From NCBI RefSeq assembly GCF_009742725.1, contig NZ_WPHG01000003.1, forward strand, positions 1-64,000: 64,000 nucleotides of DNA, in the 5' to 3' direction. Under the pieces are notes generated by a model. The model ran no database searches. It was not told where the DNA came from and was given only the letters and a program-made list of their open reading frames with translations. Below, one piece after another: positions 7,835 through 15,964 of this stretch. The number at the start of each line of letters is the position of its first letter. Within the stretch, counting starts at the first letter, position 1. Position numbers and translations under genes: made by a program. Origin of the DNA: Nitratireductor arenosus (GTDB lineage: Bacteria > Pseudomonadota > Alphaproteobacteria > Rhizobiales > Rhizobiaceae).

Positions 7835-9307
7835 TTGGCAAAGTTGCTTTTGATCTTCTCCGATGGGACCGGTCAGGTCGGAGGACTTCGTCCTGACCAG
7901 CGGCTATCGAACGTCTACAAAATGTATCGTGCGATGCGGCCCGGCCCAGACTCTCCAATCAGGCCGCACCAGCAAGTCGCCTTCTACGACCCTGGTCTAG
8001 GAGCCGGTGAAACCGATGGACTCAGCTTCCGCAGAATTAGGAATACGCTTTCTGCCGCAGTGGGGACGGGTATCGATCAAAATGTCATAGATTGCTACGC
8101 GGCGATCATTGCCAACTACCAGCCCGGCGACAAAATCTGCCTCTTCGGCTTCAGTCGAGGAGCTTACACCGTCCGCTCGCTAGCGAACGTCCTGAACCTC
8201 TGTGGCGTACCAGCTAAAGGAGTCGACGGGGGACCCGTGTCGCGCTATGGGCCAAAACTGCGCAAGATAGCTTCGGACGCTGTCCGGTACGTTTACAATC
8301 ACGGAGCTGGTTCCAAGCGGTCGCTCTATGAGGAAGAGCGCGAAGAAAAGGCTAGGCGCTTTCGAGCCAGATACGGCTCTGAGGGCGTTGGCGCGGACGG
8401 CGAACCGCAAGGCAACGTTCAGCCCACCTTCATCGGCGTATTCGACACGGTGGCGGCACTTGGTAGTCGACAGGCTACACTCTTAGCTGCCGTCGGCTTC
8501 TTTCTGCTCATTCTGTTGACTTGGTGGATTTCAACCGTGGCATCGTGGTGGATTACAGCGTTGTTTGCACTGGTTCCGTTGGCGGCCGCATACTGGACGA
8601 TCGTAGTGATGGCTGGGCAAGTGAAATACTTCTTCAAAGACCCAGATCGACGCGTGCAGCTCTGGAACCCATTCGACTGGATCGCGATCGCGCGGCATGG
8701 ACACCTCGCATGGTGGTCGGGAAAGAATTACGACCGCTATGTCGACCGCGAGGTTCGCTTTCTGCGCCATGCGCTCGCGATCGATGAGGCACGCCGGAAG
8801 TTCCCTCGTGTGTCTTGGGGCCGGAGCGTTGATGTCGATTGGAACAACAAGCGGGGCAATCACGATTGGATGAAGCAGGTGTGGTTCGCTGGCAATCACT
8901 CCGATATCGGCGGAAGCTATCCTGAGGAAGAATCGCGGCTTTCCGACATCGCACTCCAATGGATGATAGACGAGCTGAAAACAGCGATCCCAGAAATTCA
9001 GATAAGAGCGGAAATGCTCGTCACCTCGCCCGATCCCCTCGGGCTCCAGCATGACGAACGCGAAGGCGTGTTGGGCAGCCAACCTGCGCTGCTTCGTTGG
9101 TTGACCCGCGATCGCTTGACGTGGACCACGCAGGTGCGGAACATTGAGAACCAGGTGACGCTGCATCCTTCGGTCAAGGCACGCTTTGAAGCTGACGCCG
9201 TTCCGCAGATGGGGGAAGTAAAGGCCTACCGCCCCTCCAACCTGCACAACCATTCCCAAGTGGCCAAGTTCTACAGCGAAGACCTAGAGGCTCACAATCC
9301 TAGCTAA
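7835..9307 (+). CDS. DUF2235 / Tle1-like alpha/beta hydrolase
   Basis: A 490-residue protein of the DUF2235 family, the fold of T6SS phospholipase effector Tle1. The N-terminus has the family's LLLIFSDGTGQ motif and the nucleophile elbow GFSRGA with S107. A later NHSDIGGSYPEE motif supplies an acidic residue. A pair of hydrophobic segments lies at about 210-265 (FFLLILLTWWISTVA and ITALFALVPLAAAYW), so it may associate with membranes. Start is TTG at 7835, supported by AGGAGGG at 7821-7827. No T6SS genes are near. It sits 235 bases after the conjugation module and may be a separate defence or toxin gene. Substrate (lipid or other ester) is inferred from the family. Confidence 0.8.
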   Translation: MAKLLLIFSDGTGQVGGLRPDQRLSNVYKMYRAMRPGPDSPIRPHQQVAFYDPGLGAGETDGLSFRRIRNTLSAAVGTGIDQNVIDCYAAIIANYQPGDKICLFGFSRGAYTVRSLANVLNLCGVPAKGVDGGPVSRYGPKLRKIASDAVRYVYNHGAGSKRSLYEEEREEKARRFRARYGSEGVGADGEPQGNVQPTFIGVFDTVAALGSRQATLLAAVGFFLLILLTWWISTVASWWITALFALVPLAAAYWTIVVMAGQVKYFFKDPDRRVQLWNPFDWIAIARHGHLAWWSGKNYDRYVDREVRFLRHALAIDEARRKFPRVSWGRSVDVDWNNKRGNHDWMKQVWFAGNHSDIGGSYPEEESRLSDIALQWMIDELKTAIPEIQIRAEMLVTSPDPLGLQHDEREGVLGSQPALLRWLTRDRLTWTTQVRNIENQVTLHPSVKARFEADAVPQMGEVKAYRPSNLHNHSQVAKFYSEDLEAHNPS

Positions 9308-9454
9308 GGGATGCCTCCAGCTGCGAAGAGATCCATGTACGGCGGGTTCCTACCCGGACGGCAGCTTAGGCGGTCAAAAACGGACCGGCAGCAAGCGGCC
9401 CCATTCCAGCCATGCGGGCACCTTGCTGGTCTGCGACGATCCGGCGGTCCTTCC

Positions 9455-10348
9455 CTATTTGTGCGCCATCAGCCAGTTTGTGGCTTCGCTGGCTTTGGAC
9501 GCAGCGGTGAACACTGCGCGCTTGTCGGTTTTGAGGACCTTCAACCAACTCGCGATGTAGGATGCGTGATCGGCACGCGGCTCGGGTGTGATGGCAAGCT
9601 CGCTGCAGAGGAAGGCTGCCCCGAGCTCGGCGACCAATTCCTCCATGGCGTAGCTGTTGGAACCGAACCGGCCGGTGAGATCGCGGGCGAGCCGGGATTT
9701 TGCGCCCGACCAATGGGTGAGTTCATGACATAGAGTCGAATAGAAACCTTCGGCGGGCGTCGTTGTGTCAGTACCGGTGAAGCGGTTGCGGTCCGGCATG
9801 CGGATGACATCGGCTGAAGGGATGTAATAGGCGCGATCACCGCTCTCCTCGATCACGGCGCCGGTGGCTCGTGCAAATGCTTCGGCGCGGGCGATCGGAT
9901 CGAAAGCCGGTTCGTCCGGCAGATCGGGCGCGGGTTCGAGCTCGAAGTCTTCGACCTGCGCGGCGTTGAAGACGTGACTGGCCCGAGCAATAAGTCGTTC
10001 GGTCGTTCCGCCCTCGCTCGTAACCTCATTCGTCTCCTCGATCTCGAACGTCTTGTAGAACACGACCAACGAGGACTTTTCGCCCTTGCGAACCTGGCAG
10101 CCGCGCTGCTGCCATTGCCGGTAGGTGCCCCAGAGATGCGAGGGATAATCGGAGGCAAGCGCCGATATCCAAAGCGAGACGATGTTGACGCCATTGTAGG
10201 GATTGCCCGATGCGATATTGGCCGGGCGTTTCATCGATCCGCCCATGTCCCTGATCCAGGGCAGGCGGAACTCGCCGGCGGTTTCGATCGCGTCGACGAT
10301 CCGGTTAGTGATCTCCTGGTGGACATCGAGTTTCTGATTGCGGGGCAT
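9455..10348 (-). CDS. ardC: ArdC-like antirestriction protein
   Basis: A 297-residue protein with an N-terminal ArdC single-stranded-DNA-binding domain (PWIRDMGGSMKRPANI, NPYNGVN, GTYRQWQQRGCQVRKGEK) and a C-terminal metallopeptidase-like domain with H208-E209-LT-H212-W. ArdC proteins protect incoming conjugative DNA from host restriction, and family members bind ssDNA. The start is the ATG at 10348 with GGAG a few bases upstream; a longer in-frame extension exists but has atypical composition. It is encoded on the minus strand in the backbone of the mobile element, a usual place for ardC. Confidence 0.88.
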   Translation of the reverse strand: MPRNQKLDVHQEITNRIVDAIETAGEFRLPWIRDMGGSMKRPANIASGNPYNGVNIVSLWISALASDYPSHLWGTYRQWQQRGCQVRKGEKSSLVVFYKTFEIEETNEVTSEGGTTERLIARASHVFNAAQVEDFELEPAPDLPDEPAFDPIARAEAFARATGAVIEESGDRAYYIPSADVIRMPDRNRFTGTDTTTPAEGFYSTLCHELTHWSGAKSRLARDLTGRFGSNSYAMEELVAELGAAFLCSELAITPEPRADHASYIASWLKVLKTDKRAVFTAASKASEATNWLMAHK

Positions 10349-10686
10349 GGCTTTCTCCTTTCGCCGATCTGAGCGCCGCGACCATCGCGGCCTGATGGCG
10401 TCCGAAGAGGCAGGGAGGAGCGCCCTTGCACCCCAAGCGGCACGCGCCGGGGCGGGCGAAGCGGAAAGACGGGGCATCCCGTTGCAAGGGTGCGGAAGGC
10501 CCCTGCCAGGACAGCCGAAATCAAGGCCGCCGGGATGCGGCCCCGTACATGTCCGAAAGGAGGAGTGCCCGAAAGCAGGTAACGACCTGAGGTGATCAGA
10601 CCGGGTCGAGCGGTCCAGGCATTAGCCTGAGATGCGCGGAACGGGACAAGCTCAGGGAGCTTTCGACCCCTGCTGCTGAGCAACGG
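10349..10686. other. Gene-free spacer upstream of ardC
   Basis: This 338-base GC-rich stretch has no convincing gene. It holds a loose inverted repeat, with an arm of the form GCGCCCTTGCA near 10420 and TGCAAGGGTGC near 10481. It could be part of the ardC leader or regulatory region. ArdC-type genes are often controlled to fire on entry as single strands, but I see no recognisable single-strand promoter. Confidence 0.3.
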
Positions 10687-11433
10687 CTATCCGGGCGTCG
10701 GTCCGGTTGGTGCTGTCGACGGCATCATGTCCTCGGAGATGTCGAGGTCGATATCTGCGGTGACGGAGTCGGGTGCTGCTTCCGCGTCATGGTCTCGCGC
10801 AAGGTCGGGAATCTGAGCGCGGACGGCGCCGGGCATATCGGCCTTAAGGCCTTCGCGTAACTGCTCGTACTCGCCGCGGGTCAGGTTGCCCTCGTCCAGC
10901 CGCTCGCGCGCGTCGTCGAGCTTTTGCTGATAGTCGAGAATGTCAGTGCGTTCGTGCTCCAGCGATTCGAGCCGTTGCCACTGCGTCTCGAACTTTTCCC
11001 AGCGGGGCCGTCTGTCATCGATTTCCCCTGGTGCAATCACGTCACCAAAGAGTTCTTCGCCGTGCTCGTCGAAGACGCGCAGGCCATCGTCGGTCTTGAA
11101 GACGCGGCGGCCATCCGGGAGCACATGCGCCTTGGCCAATAGCCGGTCCATCTCCTCGCGGGTGTGGATCAGCTGGCGTTCGTTTTCCTGCAAGGCCGCG
11201 ATGGTGGCGGCATCGTAGGTGTCGAGCTCAATGCGGAACTCATTGGCCTCGTCGATGGTGATCATCGCCATGGCGAAGTCCATGAACTCGGCAGCCTCGC
11301 CCTCCATCTGCTCCTTGCGCTCGCGGCGTTCTTTCTCCGCCAGTTGGTGTTGACGAGCGGCAAGGCGATAAGCCTCGCCGCTGCTTTGACGGAACGAACG
11401 TCGGAGATCGATGGGAGGCGAGACAACCATCAT
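10687..11433 (-). CDS. Conserved mobile-element protein of unknown function
   Basis: A 248-residue acidic protein. Residues about 20-110 and 145-200 are long charged helices (AARQHQLAEKERRERKEQ, then ESLEHERTDILDYQQKLDDARERLDEG) that look like coiled coil. A short middle strand region (LPDGRRVFKTDDGLRVFDEHG) separates them. No signal peptide or membrane segment. The ATG overlaps the stop of the upstream minus-strand gene (11430-11807) by 4 bases, so the two are co-transcribed. It resembles proteins carried in alphaproteobacterial conjugative or mobilizable elements; the function is not known to me. Confidence 0.6.
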   Translation of the reverse strand: MMVVSPPIDLRRSFRQSSGEAYRLAARQHQLAEKERRERKEQMEGEAAEFMDFAMAMITIDEANEFRIELDTYDAATIAALQENERQLIHTREEMDRLLAKAHVLPDGRRVFKTDDGLRVFDEHGEELFGDVIAPGEIDDRRPRWEKFETQWQRLESLEHERTDILDYQQKLDDARERLDEGNLTRGEYEQLREGLKADMPGAVRAQIPDLARDHDAEAAPDSVTADIDLDISEDMMPSTAPTGPTPG

Positions 11434-11807
11434 TCACCGCACTTCTTTTTAATGAGCGCGGCGACGATGACCGGTGGGCCGTGTTCGGGGTATTTGCGGA
11501 ACGCTGCCGTAATATCCGCGTATGACTTGCCGTTCCCGGAGAAGAACCAATTGTAGATGCAGGTCATTCCGGTTTCAGTCTTGGCGCCCGCCGCAACGGT
11601 GTCTTTTCGGAACCGTGCATAGGCCATGCCTTCCACGATGCCGTAGACATAGGAGTAGAGTTCCTTGGGTTTCATCTTCTCCATGACGACGCCCGCGGTC
11701 ATCGGCGTATCGGCCAACGCCGTGGGCGAACATATGCCCGCTGCCAGGCAAACGGCGATTGCTGCCGCTCCATTCCTTGAGAAACCTGTTCTCGAAATCG
11801 CCCTCAT
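11430..11807 (-). CDS. Secreted small protein, unknown function
   Basis: A 125-residue protein with a Sec signal peptide (basic start, hydrophobic AAAIAVCLAAGICS, then ALA-DTP as a likely cleavage site). The mature part of about 90 residues has three cysteines and a pattern (VYGIVEGMAYARF, MTCIYNWFF, FRKYPEHGPPVIVAALIKKKC) of a small helical periplasmic protein, similar in layout to Rap1a/Tai-like immunity folds. That resemblance is weak and is an inference. It is translationally coupled (ATGA) to the downstream coiled-coil protein. Confidence 0.6.
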   Translation of the reverse strand: MRAISRTGFSRNGAAAIAVCLAAGICSPTALADTPMTAGVVMEKMKPKELYSYVYGIVEGMAYARFRKDTVAAGAKTETGMTCIYNWFFSGNGKSYADITAAFRKYPEHGPPVIVAALIKKKCGE

Positions 11808-11992
11808 ATCCGACCGGTTTGGTGGATATTTGAAGTGTGGGCTTCGGATTTGGTAAAATATTCTGAAAGACAGGAATTCCGCCGGTACGGCGGGTCGGGA
11901 TCAACACGAACGCTGTCCGGGGAAGGACGGCACATAAAGGGTCAATAGTGTGGCCATGTGAAAGAAACTTAAGCCATTGAAACAAAACGATT

Positions 11993-12559
11993 ATGAAGCG
12001 CATTGCCTACATCCGCGTGTCGACCGCCGAGCAGCGGCCCGACCGCCAGATTGACGGACTGAAACGGATCTCCGACGAACTGCATATCGAGACGCTCTCC
12101 GCCGTTGCCCGGCGGCGGCCTGTCTATGAGACGGTGGTTGCCCGCTTGGGGCCTGGTGACACCCTGGTCGTGTGGTCGCTGGACCGGGCGTTTCGCTCGG
12201 CGCGCGATGCGCTGAATGAGTTGCATTCCCTGCAAAGCGGCGGGGTGCAATTTCACATTGCCGATCTCAATCTCGATACGGCGACGCCGCACGGCAAGCT
12301 GACCTTCACGCTGATGAGCGCGGTCGCCGAATTCGAGCGCGATGTTCTGATCCAGCGCACCAAGGAAGGCATCGCCGCCGCCCGCGCCCGCGGCAAGCGC
12401 ATCGGGCGCCCGCCCCTCTTATCCGAGCGGCAATTGAGTGAAGCACGCGAACGGGTCGATGGCGGCGAGACCCTCGCAGCGGTTGCCGATGATCTTGACG
12501 TCTATGCCTGGACACTTTCACGGGCGTTGAAGCGCGGTGTGGTGGATACGCTCCTTTAG
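11993..12559 (+). CDS. Serine recombinase (resolvase/invertase family)
   Basis: A 188-residue small serine recombinase. The N-terminal catalytic domain has YIRVST with nucleophile S10, then LVVWSLDRAFRS and an E-helix with FTLMSAVAEFERDVLIQRT. The C-terminal domain is a short helix-turn-helix (GRPPLLS...LAAVADDLDVYAWTLSRALK). Length is normal for resolvases and DNA invertases. It could resolve dimers of the element or invert a segment. No matching inverted crossover sites were found by eye. A strong hairpin terminator follows directly. Confidence 0.88.
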   Translation: MKRIAYIRVSTAEQRPDRQIDGLKRISDELHIETLSAVARRRPVYETVVARLGPGDTLVVWSLDRAFRSARDALNELHSLQSGGVQFHIADLNLDTATPHGKLTFTLMSAVAEFERDVLIQRTKEGIAAARARGKRIGRPPLLSERQLSEARERVDGGETLAAVADDLDVYAWTLSRALKRGVVDTLL

Positions 12560-12567
12560 CAGCAAGA

Positions 12568-12593
12568 AAACCGGCGCGTTGCCGCGCCGGTTT
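12568..12593. terminator. Rho-independent terminator after the resolvase
   Basis: Arms AAACCGGCGCG and CGCGCCGGTTT form a perfect 11-bp stem around TTGC. It lies between the convergent resolvase and DUF3768 genes, and with A-runs on one side and T-runs on the other it can work for both. Confidence 0.85.
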
Positions 12594-12612
12594 CGGTTGA
12601 TAGTCAGCCTGA

Positions 12613-12969
12613 TCAATACTCCGAGGCTAGCATGATGGTGAGCACGCGGCGTGTGACACTCGGGTCGGACGGATCGGGACTGCCCATCTCGTAGTCGAGA
12701 TCGTAATAGTCGATCTTCCAGAAGATGGTTCCGACGCCTTCGTGCTCGATTGCCCCGAAATCATGCTCGCCGTAGGGATCGTTTTCCTCAGTGAAGACGT
12801 TGAAATCCCGCACCTTGGCGATGATCTCTATCTGCGCCACAGGAGGCAGCGCGGCGACGCCGCGCGTGATCAGGTGCCTGCCCTTAAGCTCGCTTGCCTC
12901 GAACTGGGGGATCTGCATCACAGAGCGGAAGCGGTCGTTCTGCTCTGCGAGCGTAAGGCGGGGGCTCAT
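12613..12969 (-). CDS. DUF3768 family protein
   Basis: A 118-residue protein matching DUF3768. It has the family's N-terminal NDRFR, the central ENDPYGEHDFGA motif, FWKIDYYD, and the C-terminal SPDPSDPSVTRRVLTIMLASEY pattern. These proteins are near-universal passengers of alphaproteobacterial plasmids and integrative elements. Their function is unknown. The ATG overlaps the stop of the upstream gene (12966-13208) as ATGA, so the two form an operon. Confidence 0.85.
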   Translation of the reverse strand: MSPRLTLAEQNDRFRSVMQIPQFEASELKGRHLITRGVAALPPVAQIEIIAKVRDFNVFTEENDPYGEHDFGAIEHEGVGTIFWKIDYYDLDYEMGSPDPSDPSVTRRVLTIMLASEY

Positions 12970-13208
12970 AATGAGCCCCCGTTGTCGGCCTGATCGACCG
13001 GCAGGACGAAGATGACGCCCTTGCGCTGTGCGAGTTCGACCGGGATATGGGCGAATGAGAGGATGCCGCCCTGCTTGCCGTTCTTGCGCGGCCAGATGGC
13101 GCCAATCTCCTTGGGCCGGGTGACGATATCGTTGCCGTCCCTGTCCTGCTCGATGCGCGAGAAGGTCACGCGGAAGAGCGGCCTGTCATTGGTGGGTTTG
13201 TGTTCCAT
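12966..13208 (-). CDS. Small conserved mobile-element protein
   Basis: An 80-residue protein read from ATG 13208 with AAGGAGA just upstream. The core (RVTFSRI, RPKEIGAIWPRKNGKQGGILSFA, then VFLP-like end) looks like a small beta-rich fold. It recalls the DUF736-type proteins of the same elements, but the match is not strong enough to name. It is the first gene of a two-gene minus-strand operon with DUF3768. A 54-bp element shared with the parB upstream region lies about 90 bases upstream. Confidence 0.65.
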   Translation of the reverse strand: MEHKPTNDRPLFRVTFSRIEQDRDGNDIVTRPKEIGAIWPRKNGKQGGILSFAHIPVELAQRKGVIFVLPVDQADNGGSL

Positions 13209-13297
13209 AGGATGTCTCCTTTGCTTGGTTTGGCGGCTGGACCATCCAGCCGATGCGCGGGAGAGATCGGGCCGGTCACAAGGCCGGCGGTCATGGT

Positions 13298-13351
13298 CAA
13301 CACGGCCCTCCGCCAAGGCTTCGGGCCGCAGGCGGGAGGGGTGGAGCGGGC
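13298..13351. repeat. 54-bp dispersed repeat, copy A
   Basis: Differs at only 3 of 54 positions from 17983-18036. Both copies sit in gene-free DNA upstream of minus-strand backbone operons (here 12966-13208, there the ParB-like gene). The surrounding gene-free stretch 13209-13532 holds no other clear feature. It may be a shared regulatory or structural site of the element. Confidence 0.75.
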
Positions 13352-13532
13352 AGGCCATTGAACGGCGGGCGCCGGTCCGAAATAACCGCCATCGAACCGG
13401 CTGGGTGGCCAGCGCCGGTAAGGGGATCGGACATCTTTCACCAAGCCACCGTCGGGCCAAGCTCTGCGCGGGTTTGAGCCCACAGGGCCGGAAATTCTGG
13501 CAATGAGAGGGTGAATCCGGTAGAATGAAGAG

Positions 13533-13754
13533 ATGAGCAAGACGTCAAAAACGCAGCAGGACAAGGACCTTGCCGGGGCCAGGCAGCGCCGGCTCGTCGC
13601 CGCGCATTTGCAGGCCATCGAGGACAGCCCGCCGACGGCTGAGCAGACGGCGATGTTCGAGATGTTCGAGCGCGAGGGCTGGTCCCACCAAAAGCGCCGC
13701 GCCTGTATCAAGGCGCGCACCGAGGCCGCAACCGTGGTTCATGCCGCTGAATGA
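13533..13754 (+). CDS. Small unknown protein (mobile-element passenger)
   Basis: A 73-residue mostly helical, charged protein (QRRLVAAHLQAIED, then AMFEMFEREGWSHQKRRACI). No signal peptide or membrane segment. The MFEREGWS segment gives it the look of a small antitoxin or regulator that could pair with a Fic or other toxin, but no partner gene is adjacent. I do not recognise the family. It precedes the ParD/ParE-type pair by about 120 bases. Confidence 0.5.
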   Translation: MSKTSKTQQDKDLAGARQRRLVAAHLQAIEDSPPTAEQTAMFEMFEREGWSHQKRRACIKARTEAATVVHAAE

Positions 13755-13837
13755 CCGATGGCGCGTCCGCATGCGTCAAAATGCTGATATAATTACACTT
13801 TCCATAATCCACTGGGTGGCTCGAAGCGCATTCTTCT

Positions 13838-13865
13838 GGCGATTTCCGGCGTAATCGCCTATACT
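13838..13865 (+). promoter_or_regulatory. Promoter and operator of the toxin-antitoxin pair
   Basis: An inverted repeat (GGCGAT at 13838-13843 and ATCGCC at 13854-13859) abuts a -10-like TATACT at 13860-13865, only 6 bases before the antitoxin ATG at 13872. This fits a near-leaderless, autoregulated TA promoter, where the antitoxin covers the -10. No good -35 is visible. Confidence 0.4.
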
Positions 13866-13871
13866 GGTTGT

Positions 13872-14081
13872 ATGAGCTCCATCGAGACTATCAGCATCGA
13901 TATCTACCCGTGGGCCGCGCCGACCGAGGCGCAGCGCGCCTGGTTCGATGCGCTCTCGTCCGAAGAAAAGCGCGAAGTCCTGCGCGCGGCGCTTGAGGAA
14001 GGCTTTGAAAGCCCTGCCTCGCAAAAATCGATCGACGACATCATCAAGGAGGCGCGCGCCGATCTTTCGCATGCGCCATAG
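13872..14081 (+). CDS. ParD-like antitoxin
   Basis: A 69-residue protein just upstream of a ParE/RelE toxin and overlapping it by 11 bases, the usual antitoxin position. The N-terminal part (SIETISIDIYPW) could form the DNA-binding strand; the C-terminal helix (KSIDDIIKEARADLSHAP) would wrap the toxin. It is not a classical ParD ribbon-helix-helix sequence, so the family is assigned by position and size. Expected to neutralise the toxin and repress the operon. Confidence 0.65.
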   Translation: MSSIETISIDIYPWAAPTEAQRAWFDALSSEEKREVLRAALEEGFESPASQKSIDDIIKEARADLSHAP

Positions 14082-14343
14082 GCTGACGCAGCGCGCGGAG
14101 CGCGACCTCAAGGATATCTACCGCTACACCTTCGAGACTTTCGGCCACAAACAGGCCGAGCGATATTTGCGCGAACTCGACGCCGTCTTCGAGCTGATCG
14201 CCGACCAGCCCGGAATTGGCCGCGTCTATGAAGGTCGCACACAGCTTTTCGTGCACGGCAAGCACATCATCCTCTACCGGCAAGCGGGTGGACACGTTAC
14301 CATCGGCCGCGTCTTCCATGGCGCGCAGTCGCGCCCGCGCTGA
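14071..14343 (+). CDS. parE: ParE/RelE-family toxin
   Basis: A 90-residue toxin of the ParE branch of the RelE superfamily. It shows the family pattern: RLTQRAERDLKDIYRYTFETFG at the start, then AERYLRELDAVFELIADQPGIGR, and a C-terminal strand pair with HIILYRQAGGHVTIGRVFHGAQ. ParE proteins poison DNA gyrase. The start is ATG 14071, inside the antitoxin's last codons. It probably stabilises the mobile element by killing cells that lose it. Confidence 0.85.
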   Translation: MRHRLTQRAERDLKDIYRYTFETFGHKQAERYLRELDAVFELIADQPGIGRVYEGRTQLFVHGKHIILYRQAGGHVTIGRVFHGAQSRPR

Positions 14344-14364
14344 CACTGTCGGGGAGCCGTTTCG

Positions 14365-14526
14365 TTGCCGGATCGCAAGAAGCCGCCGATTCTTTTTGAG
14401 GGTCAGTCCATTCGCGAGCTGCCGCCCATTCCTTACTGGACGCCCGGCAAGAAGGGCTTTGTCGCCGGCGCGCTCGGCATGGCGCTGTTTTGCACCGTCC
14501 TGTGGTGGTTCGGCGTGATCGGATAG
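14365..14526 (+). CDS. 53-residue single-pass membrane protein
   Basis: Starts at TTG 14365 with GGGGAG at 14351-14356 (8-base spacing). The N-terminal 30 residues are polar with many prolines (ELPPIPYWTPGKK). The C-terminal segment (FVAGALGMALFCTVLWWFG) is one membrane helix, so it is tail-anchored. It follows the toxin gene by 21 bases on the same strand. Function unknown; it could be a third member of the TA transcript or an independent small protein. Confidence 0.6.
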   Translation: MPDRKKPPILFEGQSIRELPPIPYWTPGKKGFVAGALGMALFCTVLWWFGVIG

Positions 14527-14532
14527 ACTTGG

Positions 14533-14988
14533 CTAATGCGCTTCCCTGATCTTCCGCCAGGCCGCATCGGCCTGCTGCAAGGTGCGGATCATTTCAGCGC
14601 GGCCCTCGTCTCCGGCGAGATGGGTCAGGTCCTCGGATGCTTTCTGGATGATCACCCAGAGCTCGTAAGCGGGCAGGAAATGCGGCTTGGCGCCGCGTAT
14701 GGTGGCGAAGGGAATGAGCAGTTCCGCCGTCCCCGTCTGAAACGTTCCGCTTGGTGCCGCGCCCCAGACGGGCCGCACGCCCGGCGGCATGGTCAGGCTG
14801 ATGGAGAGCGAAAGAGAATCGTCGCGCACCGGCTTGGCCGTGCCTTCATAGCGTCCGCCGTCGAAGGTGTTGCCGCGCAAATAGCCGTTATGGAACGCGA
14901 TGATGCCGAGGGAGCATCCGGCGCTGCCGCTGACCATCACCGAATAGACGCCGCGAAGTGTCTGCACGCTTTCGTTCCTGCTACTCAC
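14533..14988 (-). CDS. Unknown protein with GrlR-like N-terminal pattern
   Basis: A 151-residue protein from GTG 14988. Its N-terminal 70 residues (GVYSVMVSGSAGCSLGIIAFHNGYLRGNTF, written here as a pattern) recall the beta-barrel of GrlR-type negative regulators, which begin with a YSV strand and a gly-rich turn. The C-terminal 45 residues are helical (ELWVIIQKASEDL, AEMIRTLQQADAAWRKI). The GrlR link is only a resemblance. It is convergent with the small membrane protein gene. Confidence 0.45.
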   Translation of the reverse strand: MSSRNESVQTLRGVYSVMVSGSAGCSLGIIAFHNGYLRGNTFDGGRYEGTAKPVRDDSLSLSISLTMPPGVRPVWGAAPSGTFQTGTAELLIPFATIRGAKPHFLPAYELWVIIQKASEDLTHLAGDEGRAEMIRTLQQADAAWRKIREAH

Positions 14989-15041
14989 AAACCCACATAG
15001 CTAGTTCTCCTGCCGGGAACCCTGCACGAATCGGCAGGCTC

Positions 15042-15830
15042 TTATCCAAGCCGTTCCGAGGTGCCGTTGCCGGCATGTCTTACGTCATCTGGATCAAAAC
15101 CCATCAATCGCCACACGTCATCAAGGCGGTTGATCCCACGGCGGTGTTCCGATGTGCTGAATATCGCACCAACGGTAAGGGTCCGACCGAAAAAGCGCAC
15201 CACCCAGAGGCTTCTGACAGGGATATGATCTCTGAAGGTGACAAAAAAGTAATCCGCAACCTCCGGGTCTGCGTGGTGGTAGGCGGCAAGATCAAAGAAC
15301 TCTTCCGGCATATCGCCACGCCAAATATCTCCCCAAACCCGCTCGTTGCCTGGGTAGCTCTTGTCTCCGTGATAGGCGTTAAGTCCGCGAATGACTTTTT
15401 GGAGGCTGGTGATAACCCGGGGGTCTTCGGCAGGATAGATACGATACCTGCCCGGCAAATCGGCTGCGGCCCTCAGAATGGGCCGTAGGTCGCGCACCCG
15501 CCGCATCCCGTCCTCTTTGCGCAAGCTGCGGGATATCTTGGTTCGCCAGACTTCGTTCACGGCAGAGCGTCCCTCTCCGGCCAGCGACATGACAAGTCGA
15601 AAGTGGGCGTCGTCGTCGGAGGCTCCGCCGTTGCACGTTTCGCAGGCCTTGATCGTGATACGCCTAGCCGTGCTGCTCTTCGGGTAGAACCCTTTGGGGA
15701 TGACATGATCGACGGTGCTCAGACGCACCGCTCCGCACAGTTGGCAAGCCCTCACCCTTCGCTTGTTCATATGGCGTGATACCAGACGGCAATGCTCGTC
15801 AAAAGGCGTCACTGACTCCACGAATGGCAC
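15042..15830 (-). CDS. HNH endonuclease domain protein
   Basis: A 262-residue protein with an N-terminal HNH motif: a CQLCG zinc pair, then VDHVIPKGFYP, then IKACETCNGGAS. HNH nucleases of this form occur in restriction, anti-phage and mobile contexts. The rest (about residues 85-262) is a helical domain of unknown kind (RVWGDIWRGDMPEEFFDLAAYHH, WVVRFFGRTLTVGA). Start is GTG 15830; an in-frame ATG at 15770 sits just before the first Cys and would still keep the whole domain. It may be a defence or anti-host nuclease carried by the element. Confidence 0.7.
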   Translation of the reverse strand: MPFVESVTPFDEHCRLVSRHMNKRRVRACQLCGAVRLSTVDHVIPKGFYPKSSTARRITIKACETCNGGASDDDAHFRLVMSLAGEGRSAVNEVWRTKISRSLRKEDGMRRVRDLRPILRAAADLPGRYRIYPAEDPRVITSLQKVIRGLNAYHGDKSYPGNERVWGDIWRGDMPEEFFDLAAYHHADPEVADYFFVTFRDHIPVRSLWVVRFFGRTLTVGAIFSTSEHRRGINRLDDVWRLMGFDPDDVRHAGNGTSERLG

Positions 15831-15912
15831 CGCCCCGCGCCCGAACTAGCTGGCGCCCGAGCCGGCAAAAGCCTAGCCTCGCGCGGCTGGAACAAAAAAC
15901 GGTTGGAGCAAC

Positions 15913-15950
15913 AAAAAGCGCCGCCCGGCCTTGAGCCGGGCGGCGTTTAT
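15913..15950 (-). terminator. Terminator of the ParB-like gene
   Basis: GC-rich stem with arms GCCGCCCGGC and GCCGGGCGGC around CTTGA-type loop. Read on the minus strand it ends in a T-run (CGCTTTTTGTTG). It lies 15 bases after the ParB-like stop codon. Confidence 0.85.
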
Positions 15951-15964
15951 CGTTCGGCATCGGC

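Noticed and set aside
9311-9733. Plus-strand frame opposite ardC
   Set aside because: Antisense of a well-supported ArdC gene; no family pattern.
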